Assembly: GCA_032160545.1 (NCBI GenBank)
Contig: JAVHVN010000205.1
Coordinates: forward strand, 1-55,629
DNA: 55,629 nucleotides
DNA from: DATGFB01 sp032160545
Lineage (GTDB): Bacteria; Actinomycetota; Actinomycetes; Mycobacteriales; Jatrophihabitantaceae
Direction: 5' to 3'
The notes below the pieces were generated by a model that had not been told where the DNA came from, made no database searches, and saw nothing but the letters and a program-made list of their open reading frames with translations. The position numbers and the translations under genes are program-made. Shown piece after piece: positions 51,149-55,629 of this stretch (the first letter of the stretch is position 1; every line of letters starts with the position of its first letter).

Positions 51149-52801
51149 ATGCGTTCACACGGGATCGTTATCGGCTCTCGTCGCCGCTCGCGAGTTGGCC
51201 GGGCTGCGGTAGCAGTGACTGTTGCGGCGGTGTTGCTCGTCTCGAGCGTGACGCCATGGACGGGCAGCGCCCGTGCGGAGGCACGCCCGGTACGGGGTAC
51301 GGCGCTCCTGGGGGCGCCACTGGGTCCCGCGGACATTCAAGCGGCATACAACCTGACTGCGGCGGCGGCGGTCGGAGGAGCGGACCACCGCGTGTTCATA
51401 CAAGAGCCCTTTGTAGGCGGTATAGAGGGCGTAGAGAAGCCACTGAAGAGATACCGGGATTTTTACGGGTTACCCGACTGTTCGAGACGAAACGGGTGCC
51501 TGCAATTGCTCAATTCTGACGGCGCAAACCCCGTTAGCGGCGAGCCGCCCCCGCCGGATAAGCTCGTATCCTTCATTGCCGGTATTGCGGAGGTTGTGTC
51601 GGCGGTCTGTCCGTTCTGCTCGATAACGGTGGTCCAAGGAACAGCGAGGGCGCTCGTTACGATGCGGGCGTTACATGCCAAGTATGTCGTCATCACCGAT
51701 GTGCCTTTGGCCACGCTTCCCACCGGATCCTTCCTGTGGCCCGGAATCGTGTATGCGACTGCAGACGCCGACGTTAACGAAAGAGGTTTCAGGACTGAGC
51801 CCAACTGGGCGCAGTCCTCGCCGGAGGTCTTGTCGGTGGGCGAGACGCTGTTGCAGCGGGATACGAGCACCCCGCGTGGCTGGGATGAGCGAGCGCTCGC
51901 TACCTCGGCGTCAGGTTGTGCCACCACGAGCAGTCCCGTGGTCTATCAGGACCTGTGGGGCACGAACGCAGTGTGCAGCGGTCGAGCGTTCTCCGACATC
52001 GCGGCCACCACGGGGGACATCAACTTGATCGGGGTGGGGCAAACCGAGCCCGCGCCGCGTACGGCACCGACGTTCGCCGCGGCGATCGTCGTTGCGGCCG
52101 CCGCGTTGAGCTCGGCGCCCAACGACCTTGCGAGTCCAGTGTCGGACCTGTACTGGAACGCCCGCGACGAGGGTCTCGTCACGGATGTCACCGCGATGGG
52201 TGGCGGGGCGTCGAATGATCCGACCGGTCAGTGCACGACCCGGCTGTGTGTCGCCCAGCCGGGTTGGGACGGACCGTCCGGCGTCGGCGTGCTCAACGGC
52301 CCGGGCGCGCTGGAACCCACCTGGCCCGCGCCCCACGATGGACCGGTCGTGATCAAGCCCACGAAAGCACCGGGAAAGTGCATCGGCATCGCGCGCGGCC
52401 AGAATGTCGACGCCGTCGAGGCGAGGGCGCAGTTAGTTGACTGCAACGACCCCACCTACTTGACACATTTCCGGCTGAGTTGGGAACGTTTCGACACTGA
52501 TAAACCGTATGTTCGTTTTACCCTGGTGGATGCCAGTGGCCCGGGGGTGCATCGATGCCTCGCCGCTGCCGTCGATGAGGAGCCGGCCATCTACTCTTGC
52601 GGCGGCGAGCAAGCGGCGTGGAAATTGAGCGGATACAAGGCAATCAAAACGGCCGGGTACAAGCCAAAGGCGTATGAGCACACCATCACCGGCTTCCTCA
52701 CCGACCATCCACTCAACGTTGACACCAGTAAGCCGTCCCCTCAATACCTGAGCGTGACCGCGCCGGTCAAAGACGCCAATTGGACGATCGAGTACGCCTA
52801 G
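51149..52801 (+). CDS. secreted sedolisin-fold pseudoprotease with lectin-like tail
   Basis: A 550-aa exported protein. A signal peptide (basic RRRSR, hydrophobic core, likely cleavage after ARA at residue 43) leads to a region that follows actinobacterial S53 peptidases in order: GPADIQAAYNLT, RDFYGLPDCSRRNGCLQLLN, VVSAVCPFCSI, VLSVGETLLQRD, RGWDERALATSASGC, CSGRAFSDIAATTGD, TAPTFAAAIV, GWDGPSGVGVLNG. The catalytic Glu-x3-Asp before VSA is absent (SFIAGIAE) and the Ser of the GTSxxxP block is replaced (APRTAPTF). The last 170 residues have two Cys pairs and a beta-trefoil-like look (GKCIGIARGQ, VHRCLAAAVDEE). The DNA is less GC-rich and has codon use unlike the neighbours. The start codon is uncertain (GTG 51062 and ATG 51110 also in frame). 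Confidence 0.75.
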   Translation: MRSHGIVIGSRRRSRVGRAAVAVTVAAVLLVSSVTPWTGSARAEARPVRGTALLGAPLGPADIQAAYNLTAAAAVGGADHRVFIQEPFVGGIEGVEKPLKRYRDFYGLPDCSRRNGCLQLLNSDGANPVSGEPPPPDKLVSFIAGIAEVVSAVCPFCSITVVQGTARALVTMRALHAKYVVITDVPLATLPTGSFLWPGIVYATADADVNERGFRTEPNWAQSSPEVLSVGETLLQRDTSTPRGWDERALATSASGCATTSSPVVYQDLWGTNAVCSGRAFSDIAATTGDINLIGVGQTEPAPRTAPTFAAAIVVAAAALSSAPNDLASPVSDLYWNARDEGLVTDVTAMGGGASNDPTGQCTTRLCVAQPGWDGPSGVGVLNGPGALEPTWPAPHDGPVVIKPTKAPGKCIGIARGQNVDAVEARAQLVDCNDPTYLTHFRLSWERFDTDKPYVRFTLVDASGPGVHRCLAAAVDEEPAIYSCGGEQAAWKLSGYKAIKTAGYKPKAYEHTITGFLTDHPLNVDTSKPSPQYLSVTAPVKDANWTIEYA

Positions 52802-52802
52802 T

Positions 52803-52991
52803 GGGCCGTTACTGAAGACGGCTTGGCGTTCGATGGTGCCGAACCCGACCTCGACCAGGTTCATCCAGGAGGCCTCGGTCGGGGGGAAGTGCAGCTGCAC
52901 GCGGGGGTTCGCGACGAGCCCGCCAGCCGATCACCGTCGGACGCGAGACCCCCAACCAGAGAAGCGATCTCGGTGTTGGACACATCGTTCG
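52803..52991 (-). pseudogene. IS630-type transposase remnant, internally deleted
   Basis: Minus-strand translation gives NDVSNTEIASLVGVSRPTVI (the N-terminal helix-turn-helix of IS630-type transposases) and then, in another frame, ANPRVQLHFPPTEASWMNLV followed by EVGFGTIERQAVFSNG, the C-terminal end with the last catalytic Glu of the DDE triad. The whole central part is missing, so both fragments lie within 190 nt. It begins next to the TAG of the secreted protein gene and ends 7 nt before the exoribonuclease stop. No terminal inverted repeats were recognised. Confidence 0.85.
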
Positions 52992-52997
52992 CACCGA

Positions 52998-53486
52998 CTA
53001 GTCCGCACGGTCGTGCACGGCCAGCGCCTGCCAGCGCGCCAGGTTGTGCCGGGCGTCGGCGAGAGCGTCGTGCTGGTCGTCCGGTGCCTGGGGCAAGGGT
53101 GGCGAGCCGGCGTCCTCCCAGCGCTGCCGCAGCTCATGGGTGAACCGCGGGATGGCCCGCGGCAGCGCTCGCATATCGCCCCACAGTTGGGCCAGCGCGA
53201 CGTGGTCGTAGGACGCCATCCACGCCCACAGCTCGATTGGGTCGCCCGGCTCGGTGAGGAACGCGAGCAGGTCGGTGCGGATGCGTTCGAGCGAGCGCCA
53301 CGCAGGATCGGCCGGCCGCGGCAGCTTGTCGAGCACATTGCGCCGCACCCAGTCGATCGCGCGGGACGGATCGAACTCGGTCGAGACGGCGTAGAACTCG
53401 CGACCGGTCTCGTCCACCACCCCGATCGAGACGAGATCGATCGTCCGGCCGTCCTCGATGAACTCGCAGTCGTAGAAGTAGCGCAC
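52998..53486 (-). CDS. polyadenylate-specific 3'-exoribonuclease AS
   Basis: A 162-aa DEDD-type exonuclease like M. tuberculosis Rv2179c. Acidic residues of the fold are in RYFYDCEFIEDG (Asp and Glu), in WAWMASYDHVALAQLWG (Asp) and in DQHDALADARHNLARW (His and Asp). These enzymes shorten RNA 3' overhangs, with a preference for A. GTG 53486 is taken as start since the family begins RYFYDTEF; it lies 10 nt after the acyltransferase stop, so the two are co-transcribed. Confidence 0.92.
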   Translation of the reverse strand: MRYFYDCEFIEDGRTIDLVSIGVVDETGREFYAVSTEFDPSRAIDWVRRNVLDKLPRPADPAWRSLERIRTDLLAFLTEPGDPIELWAWMASYDHVALAQLWGDMRALPRAIPRFTHELRQRWEDAGSPPLPQAPDDQHDALADARHNLARWQALAVHDRAD

Positions 53487-53496
53487 GGCGCTCGGG

Positions 53497-54255
53497 TCAG
53501 CTGGCCCGGGTGTCGGGCACCCGGTCACCCAGCTCGCGGACGTCGGACTCGTCGCGCGCTCCGAAGGCGACGTCGCTCCCCTTCGCCTTCTTCACCTTCG
53601 CGGCGTATTCGTCGACGTACTCCTGGCCCGAGAGCTGCATGAGTTCATACATGATCTCGTCGGTCATCGACCGCTCGACGAACCGGTCGCCGGACATGCC
53701 CTCGTAGCGCGAGAAGTCGAGCGGCCTGCCGAAGCGCACGCCGGGGCGCGGGCGCAGTTTCGGGATGAGCCGGCCGGCGGGCTGGATGACCTCGGTGTTG
53801 ACCATCGCGCACGGGATCACCACCGCACGGGATTCCAGCGCCATGCGCGCGACGCCGGTCTTGCCGCGGTAGAGGCGGCCGTCGGGACTGCGGGTGCCCT
53901 CGGGATAGATCCCGAGCAGCTTGCCCTCGTGCAGCACCCGGACCCCGGTGGTGAGCGCAGCACGCGACGCGTCGGGGTCCGAGCGGTCGATCGGCACCTG
54001 GCCCACGCCGGAGAAGAACATCCGGGAGAAGAAGCCCTTGATGCCGGGCGTGGTGAAGTACTCGGCCTTGGCCAGGAAGGTGACCTTGCGCGGCACCATC
54101 ACCGGCATGAAGAAGGAGTCGCAGAACGACAGGTGATTGCTGGCGAGGATCGCCGGCCGGTCGTCAGGGATGTTCTCGAGGCCTTCGGTCCACGGGCGCC
54201 AGACGCCGCGCAGCAGCGGCCCGAGAAAGACGAACTTCGCGACCCAATAGAACAA
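53497..54255 (-). CDS. plsC: 1-acylglycerol-3-phosphate acyltransferase family protein
   Basis: A 252-aa membrane-associated acyltransferase of phospholipid synthesis, like M. tuberculosis Rv2182c. Motifs are ASNHLSFCDSF (catalytic His and Asp, H-x4-D), KAEYFTTPGIKGFFSRMFF, GQVPIDRSD, LGIYPEGTRSPDG and VIPCAMVNTE. A charged tail (KKAKGSDVAFGARDE) follows. The start is a TTG at 54255 with a GGGGAG ribosome site 8 nt upstream; an ATG in that spacer is out of frame. Divergent from the hydrolase gene. Confidence 0.93.
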   Translation of the reverse strand: MFYWVAKFVFLGPLLRGVWRPWTEGLENIPDDRPAILASNHLSFCDSFFMPVMVPRKVTFLAKAEYFTTPGIKGFFSRMFFSGVGQVPIDRSDPDASRAALTTGVRVLHEGKLLGIYPEGTRSPDGRLYRGKTGVARMALESRAVVIPCAMVNTEVIQPAGRLIPKLRPRPGVRFGRPLDFSRYEGMSGDRFVERSMTDEIMYELMQLSGQEYVDEYAAKVKKAKGSDVAFGARDESDVRELGDRVPDTRAS

Positions 54256-54377
54256 GGCGCCATCTCCCCCCGGCCGTTGCGGACCATCTATTACTGCCCG
54301 AACCCTACCGAAACCGAACGCCCGGCGAACCGGTCAGGCATGATTGGCGGGCCGACCCCGTGCAGAGAGGATCCGAC

Positions 54378-55184
54378 GTGCCGCTGCCCCTGGACTCCGG
54401 CTCAGCAGAGCCCTTCGCCGCCGACGGCGGCCCGGTCGGCGTGGTGCTCAGCCACGGGTTCACCGGGACGCCCGCCAGCATTCGCCCGTGGGCACAGCAC
54501 CTGGCCGACGCCGGTTTCACCGTACGGCTGCCCCTCCTGCCCGGCCACGGCAGCACCTGGCAGGACACCAACCGCACCCGGTGGCAGGACTGGTACGCGG
54601 CGGTCGAGGGGGCCTACGACGAGGTTGCGGCGCGGTGCACCACCGTCTTCGCCGGCGGCCTGTCCATGGGCGGCACACTGGTCACCCGGCTCGCGGAGCA
54701 GAAGGGCGCCGGCATCGCCGGGCTCGTCCTCGTGAACCCCTCGTACGGCACCGAGCGCTTCGACGCGAAGTTCGCGCCGTACATCTCCTGGGCGGTCCGG
54801 TCGCGCCCGTCGATCGGCGGCGACATCAAGAAGCCGGGCGTCGTGGAGCCGGCCTACGACCGCACGCCGGTGGTGGCGTTCGCATCGCTGCAGCGGCTGT
54901 GGAAGGTCACCCGCGCGGACCTCGGCAGGATCACGGCGCCGATCCTGATGTACCGCAGCAGACAGGACCACGTCGTCGAGCCGCGGTCCGCGCAGCTGCT
55001 GCACGCGGGCGCCATCGCTACCAGCGTGCGCGAGGTGATCCTCGAGGACAGCTACCACGTCGCCACCCTCGACAACGACGCGCCGGCGATCTTCGAGGGC
55101 AGTGTCGAGTTCATCCGGTCGGTCACCGCGTCGGCGCCGGCGGGGGGCACAGCGGGCGGCACGGCAGGGGGCACATCGGCGTGA
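54378..55184 (+). CDS. alpha/beta hydrolase (carboxylesterase/lipase-like)
   Basis: A 268-aa hydrolase: VGVVLSHGFTGTPASIRPWA (oxyanion HG), LPLLPGHGSTWQDTNRTRWQ, the nucleophile elbow GGLSMGGTL, LMYRSRQDHVVEP (Asp) and ILEDSYHVATLD (His). Pattern of monoacylglycerol lipase or Est30-type carboxylesterases. GTG 54378 is chosen because AGAGGA lies 6 nt upstream, rather than GTG 54360. The tail is a GGTA repeat. The stop overlaps the next start as GTGA. A link to lipid turnover is suggested by the adjacent acyltransferase. Confidence 0.92.
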   Translation: MPLPLDSGSAEPFAADGGPVGVVLSHGFTGTPASIRPWAQHLADAGFTVRLPLLPGHGSTWQDTNRTRWQDWYAAVEGAYDEVAARCTTVFAGGLSMGGTLVTRLAEQKGAGIAGLVLVNPSYGTERFDAKFAPYISWAVRSRPSIGGDIKKPGVVEPAYDRTPVVAFASLQRLWKVTRADLGRITAPILMYRSRQDHVVEPRSAQLLHAGAIATSVREVILEDSYHVATLDNDAPAIFEGSVEFIRSVTASAPAGGTAGGTAGGTSA

Positions 55185-55629
55185 CCGGCCCCGGTCCCGA
55201 CAGCCTCCCGCCGCAGCCCGGCCGAGTCGACAACGGCTTGCTCGCGCCGAGCTACGTGCCGCTGACGGACGTCGCGACCGAGGTGGGACGCGCGCTGCTC
55301 ACCGTGCTGGGGCGGGCGCGCATCGCAGCGTACCTCGAACCGGTCGCGACCCGGGTCGACGAGCGACGGCTGTTCGTCGCGGCGGACGAGCGCGGCGACG
55401 CGCGCACGATCGTGTCCGCAGCGTTCACTGCACTGAACGGTCCCACCCCCGAAGGCGAAGCAGGTACGGAGCCGCCCGTCGGCGCGCCCGCGCCCGAGCC
55501 GGCCGCCGACCCGCTCGCCGGCATCGACACCGACGCGGCATTCGCCGAGCTCATCGCGGATTGGCACGTCGACACCGTCGCCGCGGTGCGCGAGGCCGAG
55601 CGCCAGTTGCGGCGCGAGGACGCGGACTG
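55181..55629 (+). CDS. hypothetical protein, cut by window end
   Basis: The first 149 codons of a gene starting with GTG 55181 inside the hydrolase stop (GTGA). The visible product has LLAPSYVPLTDVATEVGRALLTVLGRARIAAYLEP in two strand/helix parts, LFVAADERGDARTIVSAAF, a Pro/Glu/Ala-rich linker and a helix with AAFAELIADWHVDTVAAVREAE. I do not recognise a family; a conserved hypothetical is often found next to the acyltransferase in actinobacteria. Confidence 0.75.
   Translation, partial: MTGPGPDSLPPQPGRVDNGLLAPSYVPLTDVATEVGRALLTVLGRARIAAYLEPVATRVDERRLFVAADERGDARTIVSAAFTALNGPTPEGEAGTEPPVGAPAPEPAADPLAGIDTDAAFAELIADWHVDTVAAVREAERQLRREDAD

Noticed and set aside
51149..52801. Active S53 peptidase
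   Set aside because: The Glu, Asp and Ser positions expected for catalysis are all replaced.

Overview
This is a high-GC actinobacterial chromosome segment. Gene order matches the dcw (division and cell wall) neighbourhood of Mycobacterium tuberculosis (roughly Rv2144c to Rv2183c) closely: Rv2144c-like, wag31, yggT, sepF, yggS, ftsZ, ftsQ, murC, murG, ftsW, murD, mraY, murF, murE, ftsI, ftsL, rsmH, mraZ, then further right a DUF3040 protein, a GNAT, metF, a prenyl synthase, an Rv2175c-like DNA-binding protein, a Ser/Thr kinase, class II DAHP synthase, exoribonuclease AS and an acyltransferase. The host is not a mycobacterium or a typical streptomycete: it carries a C40 carotenoid set (idsA/crtE, crtI, crtB, two-subunit lycopene cyclase), a PASTA-bearing kinase and inserted genes. 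A Frankineae-like actinobacterium (for example Jatrophihabitans or Nakamurella relatives) would fit, but the genus cannot be fixed from the sequence alone.

Left part (1-23.6 kb). A translational T-box leader precedes a long, eukaryote-like type 2 ileS. Two small START/SnoaL-type proteins follow, then on the minus strand the cell-division block. From ftsL to ftsQ most genes overlap the next one by exactly 4 nt (ATGA or GTGA), so this is one translationally coupled operon for peptidoglycan precursor synthesis (murE, F, D, C, G and mraY) and septal synthesis (ftsI, ftsW, ftsL, ftsQ). It is headed by mraZ, whose promoter is overlaid by four GTGGG boxes at an exact 10-bp period, the expected MraZ autoregulatory operator. 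The pgeF/ylmD gene usual between ftsZ and yggS is absent.

Middle (23.7-36.5 kb). A moxR, DUF58, transglutaminase operon runs opposite to mraZ. Then come a DUF3040 protein, a dinB, methyltransferase and HEPN-like group with a palindromic promoter, and a sulfur-assimilation divergon: cysG (siroheme) on one side, and on the other a small leader peptide, siroheme sulfite reductase and APS reductase.

Right part (36.5-55.6 kb). metF and the carotenoid operon diverge from an overlapping bidirectional promoter. Lycopene cyclase genes converge on crtB with a 196-bp coding overlap. An Rv2175c-like regulator, two methyltransferase-fold proteins, a PASTA kinase, endonuclease IV, two unrelated DAHP synthases, threonine aldolase and a probable PPi-dependent phosphofructokinase follow. 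Between pfp and the exoribonuclease lies a foreign-looking 1.7-kb gene for a secreted sedolisin-fold protein that has lost its catalytic triad, bordered by an internally deleted IS630-type transposase remnant. The window ends inside a conserved hypothetical gene.

Many monocistronic or operon-leading genes here have a TAnnnT hexamer 6-8 nt before the start codon and no Shine-Dalgarno sequence, so leaderless mRNA is common. No tRNA, rRNA or CRISPR array was seen.
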